Shown one piece after another: positions 1-8,875 of a stretch of 64,000 bases of DNA. Origin of the DNA: Variovorax sp. IB41 (lineage in GTDB: Bacteria > Pseudomonadota > Gammaproteobacteria > Burkholderiales > Burkholderiaceae_C). The stretch is from assembly GCF_016405905.1 (NCBI RefSeq), contig NZ_JAEFCB010000020.1, forward strand, positions 1 through 64,000. The letters are read 5' to 3'. The first letter of the stretch is position 1. Each line of letters opens with the position of its first letter. The position numbers and the translations under genes are program-made. The notes under the pieces were generated by a model that was not told where the DNA came from, made no database searches, and saw nothing but the letters and a program-made list of their open reading frames with translations.

Positions 1-50
1 GTGCCCACGTTCACGTGCGGCTTGGTGCGGGTGAATTTACCTTTTGCCAT
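1..50 (-). CDS. tuf: Elongation factor Tu, N-terminal fragment
   Basis: Only the first 16 codons lie inside the window, read leftwards from an ATG at 48-50. They give MAKGKFTRTKPHVNVG, the conserved start of bacterial EF-Tu, the GTPase that delivers aminoacyl-tRNA to the ribosome. The gene follows fusA in the same direction, with 141 bases between them. That is the str operon order of betaproteobacteria, rpsL-rpsG-fusA-tuf. The GTP-binding motifs lie beyond the window edge and cannot be checked. Confidence 0.93.
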   Translation of the reverse strand, partial: MAKGKFTRTKPHVNVG

Positions 51-191
51 TTTTCAATCCTTGAAAGAGCATTCCCGTGTATTGGTTTTATGTCTGCACC
101 CGATTGCTGATTCGCCTCGCACGGGAACGCGGCGGCACCGGATCGCAGACAAAGAGAGCCACGCACTGCGCGGCCCTGCATTCTTCAAAAC

Positions 192-2291
192 TTACTTGGC
201 GCGTGCAGCGACGATCGCTTCAGCCACGTTGCGCGGAGCTTCAGCGTAGTGCTTGAACTCCATCGTGTACGTGGCGCGGCCTTGCGACATCGAACGCAGC
301 GTGGTCGAGTAGCCGAACATTTCCGACAGCGGCACTTCGGCCTTGATGGACTTGCCGCCACCGATCATGTCGTCCATGCCCTGCACCATGCCGCGGCGTG
401 AGGACAGGTCGCCCATCACGTTGCCGGCGTAGTCTTCAGGCGTTTCCACTTCCACGGCCATCATCGGCTCCAGGATCACGGGGCTGGCCTTGCGGGCGCC
501 TTCCTTGAAACCGAAGATCGCGGCCATCTTGAACGCCATTTCGTTCGAGTCCACGTCGTGGTACGAGCCGAAGTGCAGCGTGACCTTGACGTCCACGACG
601 GGGTAGCCCGCCAGCACGCCTTGCGTCAGCGCTTCGACAACGCCCTTTTCCACCGCGGGGATGTATTCGCGAGGAACCACACCGCCCTTGATGGCGTCGA
701 CGAACTCGAAGCCCTTGCCCGCTTCCTGCGGCTCGAGCTTCAGGATCACGTGGCCGTACTGGCCCTTGCCGCCCGACTGGCGAACGAACTTGCCTTCGGC
801 ATCTTCGACGGTCTTGCGGATCGTTTCGCGGTAAGCCACCTGGGGCTTGCCCACGTTGGCTTCCACGCCGAATTCGCGCTTCATGCGGTCCACGATGATT
901 TCAAGGTGGAGCTCGCCCATGCCGGCGATGATGGTCTGGCCCGATTCTTCGTCGGTCTTGACGCGGAACGACGGGTCTTCCTGAGCGAGACGCTGCAGGG
1001 CGATGCCCATCTTTTCCTGGTCGGCCTTGGTCTTGGGCTCGACAGCCTGCGAGATCACCGATTCCGGGAACACCATGCGCTCGAGCGTCACGACAGCCGA
1101 CGGGTCGCACAGGGTTTCGCCCGTGGTGACTTCCTTCAGGCCCACGCAGGCGGCGATGTCGCCGGCGCGGATTTCGTTGACTTCTTCGCGGTTGTTCGCG
1201 TGCATCTGCACGATACGACCGATACGTTCCTTCTTGCCGCGCACCGGGTTGTAGACGCTGTCGCCCTTGGTCAGCACGCCCGAGTAGACGCGCACGAAGG
1301 TCAACTGGCCCACGAACGGGTCGGTCATCAGCTTGAATGCGAGGGCCGAGAACTTCTCGCCGTCGTCAGCCTTGCGGGTGACGGGCGCTTCGTCTTCGTC
1401 GGTGCCGTTGACCGGGGGAATGTCGGTCGGTGCGGGCATGTATTCGATGACCGCGTCGAGCATGGCCTGCACGCCCTTGTTCTTGAAGGCCGAGCCGCAC
1501 AGCATCGGCTGGATTTCGCCGGCGATGGTGCGCTGGCGGATGGCCGCCTTGATTTCCTGCTCGCTCAGCTCGCCGCCTTCGAGGTACTTGTTCATCAGCT
1601 CTTCGCTGGCTTCAGCGGCAGCTTCGACCAGCTTTTCGCGGTATTCGGCGCAGACGGCGGTCAGGTTCGCGGGGATTTCACCGTAGGTGAAAGTCACGCC
1701 CTTGTCTTCGTCCCAGATGATCGCCTTCATCTTCACGAGGTCGACGATGCCCTGGAAGTGCTCTTCGGCACCGATCGGGATCTGGATCACGACGGGGTTG
1801 GCCTTCAGGCGGTCCACCATCATCTGGCGTACGCGCAGGAAGTCGGCGCCGGTGCGGTCCATCTTGTTGACGAACGCGAGACGCGGAACCTTGTACTTGT
1901 TGGCCTGGCGCCAGACGGTTTCGGACTGGGGCTGCACGCCGCCGACCGCGTCGTACACCATGACGGCGCCGTCCAGCACGCGCATCGAGCGCTCGACTTC
2001 AATGGTGAAGTCCACGTGGCCGGGGGTGTCGATGATGTTGATGCGGTGTTCGTCGAACGTGCCCGCCATGCCCTTCCAGAAGCAGGTGGTGGCAGCCGAG
2101 GTGATCGTGATGCCGCGCTCTTGCTCTTGCTCCATCCAGTCCATCGTGGCGGCGCCATCGTGCACTTCACCGATCTTGTGGTTCACACCGGTGTAGAACA
2201 GGATGCGCTCAGTCGTCGTGGTCTTGCCGGCGTCGATGTGCGCGGAGATGCCGATGTTGCGGTAGCGCTCGATGGGGGTCTTGCGGGACAT
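192..2291 (-). CDS. fusA: Elongation factor G
   Basis: Translocation GTPase of 699 residues, close to the usual length of about 700. The G motifs are visible: AHIDAGKT at residues 17-24, DTPGH at 88-92 and NKMD at 142-145. The later domains follow in the normal order, including the domain IV region with the FVRQSGGKGQYGHV stretch. EF-G moves tRNA and mRNA through the ribosome and helps recycle ribosomes. The gene sits between rpsG and tuf, all leftward. The 96-base gap to rpsG holds a nested hairpin described separately. A long antisense frame across this gene is a codon-usage shadow. Confidence 0.99.
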   Translation of the reverse strand: MSRKTPIERYRNIGISAHIDAGKTTTTERILFYTGVNHKIGEVHDGAATMDWMEQEQERGITITSAATTCFWKGMAGTFDEHRINIIDTPGHVDFTIEVERSMRVLDGAVMVYDAVGGVQPQSETVWRQANKYKVPRLAFVNKMDRTGADFLRVRQMMVDRLKANPVVIQIPIGAEEHFQGIVDLVKMKAIIWDEDKGVTFTYGEIPANLTAVCAEYREKLVEAAAEASEELMNKYLEGGELSEQEIKAAIRQRTIAGEIQPMLCGSAFKNKGVQAMLDAVIEYMPAPTDIPPVNGTDEDEAPVTRKADDGEKFSALAFKLMTDPFVGQLTFVRVYSGVLTKGDSVYNPVRGKKERIGRIVQMHANNREEVNEIRAGDIAACVGLKEVTTGETLCDPSAVVTLERMVFPESVISQAVEPKTKADQEKMGIALQRLAQEDPSFRVKTDEESGQTIIAGMGELHLEIIVDRMKREFGVEANVGKPQVAYRETIRKTVEDAEGKFVRQSGGKGQYGHVILKLEPQEAGKGFEFVDAIKGGVVPREYIPAVEKGVVEALTQGVLAGYPVVDVKVTLHFGSYHDVDSNEMAFKMAAIFGFKEGARKASPVILEPMMAVEVETPEDYAGNVMGDLSSRRGMVQGMDDMIGGGKSIKAEVPLSEMFGYSTTLRSMSQGRATYTMEFKHYAEAPRNVAEAIVAARAK

Positions 2292-2322
2292 GATTTACTT
2301 TCGGGTTAAATGCGTTGAGCGC

Positions 2323-2372
2323 TGGGCGTCGAGCACGGGCGACATCGCCCGACACTCAATACCCAACGCCCA
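2323..2372 (-). promoter_or_regulatory. Nested hairpin in the rpsG-fusA gap
   Basis: Complementary blocks TGGGCGT (2323-2329) and ACGCCCA (2366-2372) enclose an inner stem of CGGGC (2336-2340) with GCCCG (2347-2351). The structure would form in the mRNA just upstream of the fusA start. There is no U tract, so it is not a classical terminator. It could affect mRNA processing or translational coupling inside the str operon. That role is inference. Confidence 0.4.
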
Positions 2373-2387
2373 AGCGAAGTTTGATTT

Positions 2388-2861
2388 TTAGAAGCGGAAG
2401 TGGCTGAAGGCGCGGTTGGCTTCTGCCATGCGGTGCACTTCGTCACGCTTCTTCATGGCACCGCCACGGCCTTCCGTGGCTTCCATGAGTTCGTTGGCCA
2501 GACGCAGGGCCATCGACTTCTCGCCGCGCTTGCGAGCAGCTTCCTTGATCCAGCGCATCGACAGGGCGAGGCGACGGACAGGACGGACTTCGACCGGCAC
2601 CTGGTAGTTCGCACCACCGACGCGGCGCGACTTCACTTCGACCATCGGCTTCACGTTGTTGATGGCAACGGTGAAAGCTTCGAGCGGGTCCTTGTCAGGG
2701 TTCTTCTTTTCGATGAAGTCGAGCGCGCCATAAATGATGCGCTCGGCGATCGCCTTCTTGCCGCCTTCCATGATCACGTTCATGAATTTCGACAGCTCGA
2801 CATTGCCGTACTTGGGATCCGGCAGGATTTCACGTTTGGGGACTTCGCGACGACGTGGCAT
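2388..2861 (-). CDS. rpsG: 30S ribosomal protein S7
   Basis: Encodes 157 residues, about the standard S7 length. It starts MPRRREVPKREILPDPKYG and contains the family segment GGANYQVPVEVRPVRR. S7 nucleates assembly of the 3' domain of 16S rRNA and contacts E-site tRNA. In E. coli it also represses translation of the str operon, but I could not identify an S7-binding site in the leader here. It lies 147 bases downstream of rpsL and 96 bases upstream of fusA, on the same strand. The product assignment is very secure. Confidence 0.99.
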   Translation of the reverse strand: MPRRREVPKREILPDPKYGNVELSKFMNVIMEGGKKAIAERIIYGALDFIEKKNPDKDPLEAFTVAINNVKPMVEVKSRRVGGANYQVPVEVRPVRRLALSMRWIKEAARKRGEKSMALRLANELMEATEGRGGAMKKRDEVHRMAEANRAFSHFRF

Positions 2862-3008
2862 TTTTCTAACCTCTTTGCTTCAGTTGGCACCGTTTCCGGT
2901 ACCGCGAGAGCCAGTCAGGACTCTCACTTACTCGACCCGGGATTGGGTCACTTCGTTCGATGTGCCCGCCAAGGCAACCGAACACCGTTTGTTTTCCGAC
3001 AGAAAGGC

Positions 3009-3386
3009 TTAAGCCTTCTTGGGACGCTTTGCGCCGTACTTGGAGCGCGACTGCTTGCGGTCTTTCACGCCTTGCAAGTCGAGCGAACCGCGCACGATGT
3101 GGTAACGAACACCGGGCAAGTCCTTGACACGACCGCCGCGAACCAGCACGACGCTGTGTTCCTGCAGGTTGTGGCCTTCGCCGCCGATGTAGGAGATGAC
3201 TTCGAAGCCATTGGTCAGACGGACCTTGGCAACTTTACGAAGCGCCGAGTTGGGCTTCTTTGGCGTCGTGGTGTAGACGCGGGTGCAGACACCGCGACGT
3301 TGCGGCGAGTTCTGCATGGCAGGGCTCTTCGAATTGATCTTTTCGACCGTTCGACCCTGACGCACCAGTTGATTGATGGTTGGCAT
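3009..3386 (-). CDS. rpsL: 30S ribosomal protein S12
   Basis: Encodes 125 residues from an ATG at 3384-3386 (MPTINQLVRQG). The frame stays open upstream, but those codons have no S12 similarity, so the longer version is rejected. S12 sits at the decoding centre and controls accuracy. Lys43 and Lys88, positions classically altered in streptomycin resistance in E. coli, are both lysine, so the sequence shows the sensitive-type residues. It is the first gene of the str operon, with a leader of about 120 bases from the promoter at 3515-3542. Confidence 0.99.
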   Translation of the reverse strand: MPTINQLVRQGRTVEKINSKSPAMQNSPQRRGVCTRVYTTTPKKPNSALRKVAKVRLTNGFEVISYIGGEGHNLQEHSVVLVRGGRVKDLPGVRYHIVRGSLDLQGVKDRKQSRSKYGAKRPKKA

Positions 3387-3514
3387 GAATGAATTAGTCC
3401 CAAAACAACCCGGCCTTGGCTGTGAAACCGTCCTGGTCCTTGACGTGACGCAAGGAAAGGAAGCCGGGAATAACGAAAACGTGAAACCCTTCGGAAAATT
3501 CCGAAAAGCCCACG

Positions 3515-3542
3515 AGTATAGCAGGCGAGCCTGAAACGGCAA
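3515..3542 (-). promoter_or_regulatory. Sigma-70-type promoter of the str operon
   Basis: Read leftwards, TTGCCG (3537-3542) and TATACT (3515-3520) are separated by 16 bases. Transcription would start near 3508, about 120 bases before the rpsL ATG. A short stem, TTCGG (3490-3494) with CCGAA (3501-3505), sits at the expected 5' end of the transcript. The near-consensus -10 box and the position before an rpsL-led operon make this a convincing promoter. Confidence 0.75.
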
Positions 3543-3591
3543 AGTCAGGCGCTGCCGGCGCTGGCCGGCGGCCTCGCGCGCCCGGCTTTCC

Positions 3592-4761
3592 TTACTTGAT
3601 CCAGAGGCGGACGGCGTCCCAGGCGCGGCCGAAGACACCCGCCTGCTCGACCGCTTCCAGCGCCACCAGCGGCACATCGGCCACCGGCTGGTCGTCCAGG
3701 GTCACCTTGAGCGAGCCCACGGCCTGGTACTTGGTGAACGGCGCCACCAGCGGGTCGGGGCGCGCCACCTGCGTCTTGATCTTGCTGGCGGTGCCGGCCG
3801 GAACCGCAACGACGATGGCTTCCGGGCGACCCAGTTTCAGCACATTTTCCTTGCCCTTCCAGACCGCCGGCGTGGCGGCCGGCTGGCCGGCATCGAACAG
3901 GCGGACGGCGTCGTAGGCCGTGTAGCCCCAGTTCAGCAGCTTCTGCGATTCGTTGGCGCGCACGGTCTCGCCTGAGGCACCCAGCACGATCGACAACAGC
4001 CGGCGCCCACCGGTCAGGTTGGGAAAATCGCGCTTGGCGGTGGCGATCATGCAGTAGCCGGCCGCCTCGGTATGGCCGGTCTTCAGGCCGTCGACGGTCG
4101 GGTCGCGGAACAGCAGCAGGTTGCGGTTGGTGTCGTTGGTCGACGGCGTTCCCGGATAGCGGTACTTCTTGATCGCGTAGTACTTGGCTTCCTCGGGGAA
4201 GTCGCGCACCAGCCGGGTCGCCAGGATGCTCAGGTCGCGAGCCGTGGTGGTGTGGCCGGGCGCCGTGAGGCCTTCGGGGTTCTTGTAACTGGTGTTCTTC
4301 ATGCCCAGGGCCTTGGCCTGGGCGTTCATCATCTCGACGAAATGCTCCACCGTGCCGCCCACGCCCTCGGCCAGCGCCACCGTGGCGTCGTTGCCCGACT
4401 GCACGATCAGGCCCTTGATCAGGTCCTCGACCGGCACCTGCATCTTCGGGTCGATGAACATGCGGGAACCTGGCATCTTCCAGGCGCGCTGGCTGACGGG
4501 CATCGTCTGGGCCAGGGTGATCTTCTTGGCGCGCAGCGCGTCGAACACGACGTAGGCCGACATCAGCTTGGTGAGCGAAGCCGGCTCCACCGGGCTGTCG
4601 ATGTCCTTCTGCGCGAGGATCTGGTTCGCGGTCACGTCCAGCAGCAGGTAGCTGCGCGCGGCGATCTCGGGCGGTGCCGGCACCTGGGCGGCAGCGATCA
4701 CACCGACCGAGGCAGCGGCGGTCAGCACCAGTGCGCGAAGCGCATTGAAAAAACGATTCAT
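3592..4761 (-). CDS. D-alanyl-D-alanine carboxypeptidase (PBP5/6 type)
   Basis: Low-molecular-weight penicillin-binding protein of 389 residues from the ATG at 4759-4761. It trims the terminal D-alanine from peptidoglycan side chains in the periplasm. The N-terminus MNRFFNALRALVLTAAASVG is a signal peptide ending near AAAQ (residues 23-26). All three catalytic motifs are present: SLTK (62-65), SGN (122-124) and KTG (227-229). A C-terminal PBP5_C-like domain follows, ending in an amphipathic tail (GRAWDAVRLWIK) that should anchor it to the membrane. An upstream in-frame start would add 24 residues ahead of the signal peptide and is less likely. It follows the small hydrolase by 40 bases. Confidence 0.95.
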   Translation of the reverse strand: MNRFFNALRALVLTAAASVGVIAAAQVPAPPEIAARSYLLLDVTANQILAQKDIDSPVEPASLTKLMSAYVVFDALRAKKITLAQTMPVSQRAWKMPGSRMFIDPKMQVPVEDLIKGLIVQSGNDATVALAEGVGGTVEHFVEMMNAQAKALGMKNTSYKNPEGLTAPGHTTTARDLSILATRLVRDFPEEAKYYAIKKYRYPGTPSTNDTNRNLLLFRDPTVDGLKTGHTEAAGYCMIATAKRDFPNLTGGRRLLSIVLGASGETVRANESQKLLNWGYTAYDAVRLFDAGQPAATPAVWKGKENVLKLGRPEAIVVAVPAGTASKIKTQVARPDPLVAPFTKYQAVGSLKVTLDDQPVADVPLVALEAVEQAGVFGRAWDAVRLWIK

Positions 4762-4801
4762 GGGGAGGATGGGAAGAGACGAAAACAAGCCCGTGAGGCT
4801 T

Positions 4802-5434
4802 TCATTCAATGCCCGCGCGGAGGTGGCGGGCAACCAGACTTTTGAGCAGCGGCAATTGTCCGTGAAAGAAATGGCCGCCCCCGGGAATAACCGTGACAGG
4901 AAGTGACTGTGGCCGCGCCCAGTCCATCACGGCAACGAGCGGCACGGTGTCGTCGGCTTCGCCGTGGACCACCAGCATGCGCTCGTGGGCCTCGACGGGC
5001 AGCGTGGCCACCATGTTGCGCGCGGCGGCCGTGCCGACCAGCACGACCTGCTGAACGTTGCGCGCGGCCCAGAGCTTTTCAGCGGCGCCGCAGGCAACGA
5101 AAGCGCCGAACGAGAAACCGGCAATGGCCAGCGGACCTTCGGGCGCCAGCTGGCCGACGACATTCAGCATGTCTTCCAACTCGCCGCGCCCTTCGTCGTG
5201 CACGCCTTCGCTGGCGCCGACGCCGCGGAAGTTGAAGCGCACCGTCGTCCAGCCGCACGAGACGAAAGCGCGGGCCAGGGTCTGCACGACCTTGTTATCC
5301 ATCGTGCCGCCAAAGAGCGGATGCGGATGGGCGATCACCGCGATGCCGCGCGGGGCATCGGCCGGCTGGTCGCGCTGCACCTCGATCGCACCGGCGGCGC
5401 CCTGGAGGCTGATCTTTTCGGTCTGGGAATTCAT
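4802..5434 (-). CDS. Small alpha/beta hydrolase
   Basis: Encodes 210 residues from ATG 5432-5434 (MNSQTEKISLQG). The frame is open upstream, but those codons lack family similarity. The fold signs are HPHPLFGGTMDNKVV near residues 36-50, the nucleophile elbow GFSFG with Ser108, an acid at Asp161 or Asp162 in GEADDTVP, and His188 in GGGHFFHG. This matches the compact cytosolic hydrolases annotated as dienelactone-hydrolase-like or CocE/NonD-like proteins. The substrate is unknown. It lies between the ferredoxin-like gene and the carboxypeptidase in one leftward run, and it has no signal peptide. Confidence 0.85.
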   Translation of the reverse strand: MNSQTEKISLQGAAGAIEVQRDQPADAPRGIAVIAHPHPLFGGTMDNKVVQTLARAFVSCGWTTVRFNFRGVGASEGVHDEGRGELEDMLNVVGQLAPEGPLAIAGFSFGAFVACGAAEKLWAARNVQQVVLVGTAAARNMVATLPVEAHERMLVVHGEADDTVPLVAVMDWARPQSLPVTVIPGGGHFFHGQLPLLKSLVARHLRAGIE

Positions 5435-5504
5435 GGCGGGGTGGGTGGGCGGGCCGGCAGCGCCGGTCGGGAGCACGGTACGAGCGGTGGGCTCGCGGGA
5501 AAGT

Positions 5505-5858
5505 TCAGCGTCCGACGCCGGCAGGCAAGAGGAGCCGCTCGACGACCTCGCCGTTCTTCAGGTGCGACTCGACGATCTCGTCGATGTCGTCGGCATCCAC
5601 GAAGGTGTACCAGACGGCTTCCGGGTACACCACAGCCACCGGTCCGCCGGCGCAGCGGTCCAGGCACCCCGCCTTGTTGACCCGCACCTTGCCGGGCCCG
5701 GAGAGGCCCGCCTCCTTCACCTTCGCCTTGCAGCGGTCGAAGCCTTCCTGCGCGTTGTGCATGGCGCAGGAGTCTTCGCCGTTCTTGCGTTCGTTCAGGC
5801 AGAAGAAGATATGGCGGCCGTAGTAGCCGGACGGCGCGGCGGGGGTGGGACTGGGCAT
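5505..5858 (-). CDS. Thioredoxin-like [2Fe-2S] ferredoxin
   Basis: Encodes 117 residues. The core YYGRHIFFCLNERKNG and the later AGCLDRCAGGP are typical of thioredoxin-fold ferredoxins, which bind a [2Fe-2S] cluster. Likely ligands are Cys20, Cys31, Cys65 and Cys69, and Cys43 is an extra cysteine. The segment VVYPEAVWYTFVDADDIDEIVESH is also family-typical. It is probably a cytosolic electron carrier with an unknown partner. It begins 9 bases after the VanZ-like stop codon, so the two are probably cotranscribed with hemJ upstream. Confidence 0.88.
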   Translation of the reverse strand: MPSPTPAAPSGYYGRHIFFCLNERKNGEDSCAMHNAQEGFDRCKAKVKEAGLSGPGKVRVNKAGCLDRCAGGPVAVVYPEAVWYTFVDADDIDEIVESHLKNGEVVERLLLPAGVGR

Positions 5859-5867
5859 CGGCCGATT

Positions 5868-7019
5868 TTAGTGACCGCTGTCCCGAGGCCTGAGCTCCGG
5901 CGCGAGCCGCCCCCTGCGCGACAGGGCCGCCACCACGTAAGCCAGTACCGCGAAGGGCCAGACCCATCCGAGCCACTGGGCCAGCCCGTGGAAGCGGATG
6001 AAGCGCCCCTGCTCCCAGGTGGCCAGGGTCTGCGCGAAGTACGCGCTCTCGGGCGCCTGGTTCAGCAGGCTCAGTTGGAGCACGAGCCCCACCAGCAGCA
6101 AGGCCGCGCAGAGGCGCCGCGGCGCGGCCACCAGCAGCGCACCCGCAACCAGCGCGGCCGCCATGCCGACCTGCACGGGAAGGTCCAGCCACGCCCAGGC
6201 GTGCGCGGGCCCGTAGCTCAGCGCCGCCGAGAGCGCCGAGGCGGCAATGCCCGCCAGAAAGATCAACGGGAGGAGCACCGCGCGCTGCACCAGCGTGCGC
6301 GCCACGAGGTAGCCCAAGAGGCACGGCACCAGCGCGCCGAGCATCACGCACAGCAGTTCCACCGCGGGCACCAGAGGCTCGAGCTCGAACTGGCGCACGG
6401 GCAACCAGTCGATGAAGGGCGTATCGAGCAGCCACTCGGAGATCGCGACCTCGAGCCGCTCGAACACCTGGCCCAGCCCGAAGGTGACGGCCGCGGGAAA
6501 CAGCAGGGCGAACGGCCAGAGCGCGAGCAGCACGAGGGCGCCGCGCGAGTCCTCGACAAACCATTGCGAGCGCGCGCGGCCCCAGTGGGCCACCGCCCCC
6601 AGGCGCTCGAGCCCCACCGCCAGCACGGCACCCAGGACCGTGCCGGTGGTATTCAGCCCCAGGTCGACGTTGGAAGGAATGCGCGCGGGGAGATAGCTCT
6701 GCAGCGTCTCCATCGCGAAGGCGATCGCCGCGCCGGCCGCGGTGGCGCGCAGCACCGCGCCCCAGACGCCAGCGGTCCGGCGCGTGCGCAGCACCGCCAG
6801 GGCGCAAAGGAATCCGAAAGGCACGTAGCCCGCGACGTTGACCGCGAAGTCGAAACCCGTCCAGTACTTGGGCCAGGGCGCTGACAGATAGGCCCAGGGC
6901 GCGATGCCCTGGTCGCGCCAGTCGGCAAAGGGATAGAGGCTGGCGTAGACGATCAGCGCCGCATAGGCGAGCGCGAGGGGAAGCGCGGCGGACTTGTGCG
7001 GCTTCTCCACCGTGTCCAT
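5868..7019 (-). CDS. VanZ-family membrane protein
   Basis: Encodes 383 residues from ATG 7017-7019 (MDTVEKPHKSAALPLALAY). The first half has VanZ features: ASLYPFADW after the first membrane helix, then KYWTGFDFAVNVAGYVPFGFL and SNVDLGLNTTGTVLG. The second half adds more hydrophobic helices, giving roughly nine or ten in total. VanZ itself gives low-level teicoplanin resistance in enterococci, but the role of proteobacterial homologues is unknown, and I infer none here. The gene starts 5 bases after the hemJ stop, which points to tight cotranscription. A longer upstream start overlaps hemJ and is less likely. Confidence 0.82.
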   Translation of the reverse strand: MDTVEKPHKSAALPLALAYAALIVYASLYPFADWRDQGIAPWAYLSAPWPKYWTGFDFAVNVAGYVPFGFLCALAVLRTRRTAGVWGAVLRATAAGAAIAFAMETLQSYLPARIPSNVDLGLNTTGTVLGAVLAVGLERLGAVAHWGRARSQWFVEDSRGALVLLALWPFALLFPAAVTFGLGQVFERLEVAISEWLLDTPFIDWLPVRQFELEPLVPAVELLCVMLGALVPCLLGYLVARTLVQRAVLLPLIFLAGIAASALSAALSYGPAHAWAWLDLPVQVGMAAALVAGALLVAAPRRLCAALLLVGLVLQLSLLNQAPESAYFAQTLATWEQGRFIRFHGLAQWLGWVWPFAVLAYVVAALSRRGRLAPELRPRDSGH

Positions 7020-7024
7020 CGGGC

Positions 7025-7453
7025 TCAGAAGGGCTTCACGACGACCAGGATCACGATGCCCAGCAGCAGCAGCACCGGCAGCTCGTTGAACCAGCGGTAC
7101 CAATGATCGCTGCGCTGGTTGCCGCCCGCCGCAAAACGCCGCAGCAGCACGCCGCAGCCATGGTGATAACCGATGGCCACCAGCACCAGCGCCAGCTTGG
7201 CATGCATCCAGCCGTTGCCCGGCCCGCGGCCGATGCCGTAGCCCAGCCAGAGCCAGAGGCCGAAGCCCAGCGCCGGGACCGCCAGGAAAGTGGTGAACCG
7301 CATCAGCTTGCGCGCCATGAGCAGCAGGCGTTCGCGCTCGGCGACCGACTCCGGTGGCACCATCGCGAGATTGACGAAGATCCGCGGCAGGTAGAAGAGC
7401 CCGGCGAACCAGCTTGCGATGAAGACGATGTGGAGAGATTTGACCCAGAGCAT
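7025..7453 (-). CDS. hemJ: HemJ-type protoporphyrinogen oxidase (CopD/UPF0093-like)
   Basis: Encodes a 142-residue membrane protein beginning MLWVKSLHIVFIASWFAGLFYLPR. The His in SLHI, the WFAGLFYLPR segment, and the later GWMHAKLALV with His and Lys match the HemJ family, which oxidises protoporphyrinogen IX late in haem synthesis. Four hydrophobic helices are visible. The closest alternative label is a CopD-family protein of unknown role, which shares the fold. The divergent neighbour hemB acts earlier in the same pathway, which supports the haem assignment. No other protoporphyrinogen oxidase gene is in the window. Confidence 0.8.
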   Translation of the reverse strand: MLWVKSLHIVFIASWFAGLFYLPRIFVNLAMVPPESVAERERLLLMARKLMRFTTFLAVPALGFGLWLWLGYGIGRGPGNGWMHAKLALVLVAIGYHHGCGVLLRRFAAGGNQRSDHWYRWFNELPVLLLLGIVILVVVKPF

Positions 7454-7521
7454 GGCGGCAGTTTAGTGGTCCACCGCACTGTCACGCAGAGTCGTCTCCT
7501 GACGCCCGGGAAGCCCCGGAC

Positions 7522-7552
7522 AAAAAAAAGCCCGACGTCTTCACGTCGGGCT
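7522..7552 (-). terminator. Rho-independent terminator, leftward
   Basis: AGCCCGACGT (7529-7538) and ACGTCGGGCT (7543-7552) form a perfect 10-bp stem with a 4-base loop. On the minus strand it is followed by a run of eight T (A at 7522-7529 on the plus strand). No leftward protein gene ends just upstream, so it appears to close the noncoding transcript proposed at 7522-7699. Confidence 0.85.
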
Positions 7553-7699
7553 GGGAAGCCCTTTTGCTGTCACACATCAAGGCACCCGCTCAGGGAGGAA
7601 AAGCGGGGAGCGGCAAGCCGCCCGCTTCAGAATTTAACAAAGACGAAACAAGGTTTCAAGCGACCGAGGCACTTTCTTTGTGATTCATAACTATTTATT
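7522..7699 (-). ncRNA. Candidate small RNA between hemJ and hemB
   Basis: The 343-base gap between hemJ and hemB (7454-7796) has no convincing protein gene. On the minus strand it contains a promoter-like pair (7706-7735), about 170 bases of sequence and a strong terminator (7522-7552). Inside, AAGCGGG (7621-7627 region) pairs with CCCCGCTT (7600-7607 region) around a small CGGC/GCCG stem. The length is similar to 6S RNA, but I could not recover the 6S closing stem and central bulge, so no family is assigned. It could instead be a long leader for hemJ with a terminator inside it, that is, an attenuator. Confidence 0.45.
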
Positions 7700-7705
7700 T
7701 AGAAC

Positions 7706-7735
7706 TTTATAGCTACGAATTTCCGTGGTTGTCAG
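7706..7735 (-). promoter_or_regulatory. Promoter-like element for the candidate RNA
   Basis: Read leftwards, CTGACA (7730-7735) and TATAAA (7706-7711) are 18 bases apart, giving a start near 7699. The surrounding DNA is unusually AT-rich for this window (7676-7720). The element lies about 60 bases upstream of hemB on the opposite strand, so the hemB and leftward promoters may overlap here. Confidence 0.5.
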
Positions 7736-7796
7736 ACAACCTGTCCCGCAGGCGACAACACGGCAATGGAATGCTTCAGGCACAATTTTCGGGATT

Positions 7797-8810
<1,014 letters not shown>

Positions 8811-8875
8811 TAGCTATCCAGGCCCGCCCCATATGGGCGACCCGGGCAGAAAGACAAGAAAACCAAGGCAGGGCG

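Noticed and set aside
558..2309. Long rightward open frame antisense to fusA
   Set aside because: It is an effect of high-GC codon use on the opposite strand of a highly conserved gene. The product has no recognisable domain and is rich in His, Arg, Asp and Leu.
7522..7699. 6S RNA as the identity of the candidate small RNA
   Set aside because: The length fits, but the long closing stem and central bubble of 6S RNA could not be folded by eye. A covariance-model search would decide.
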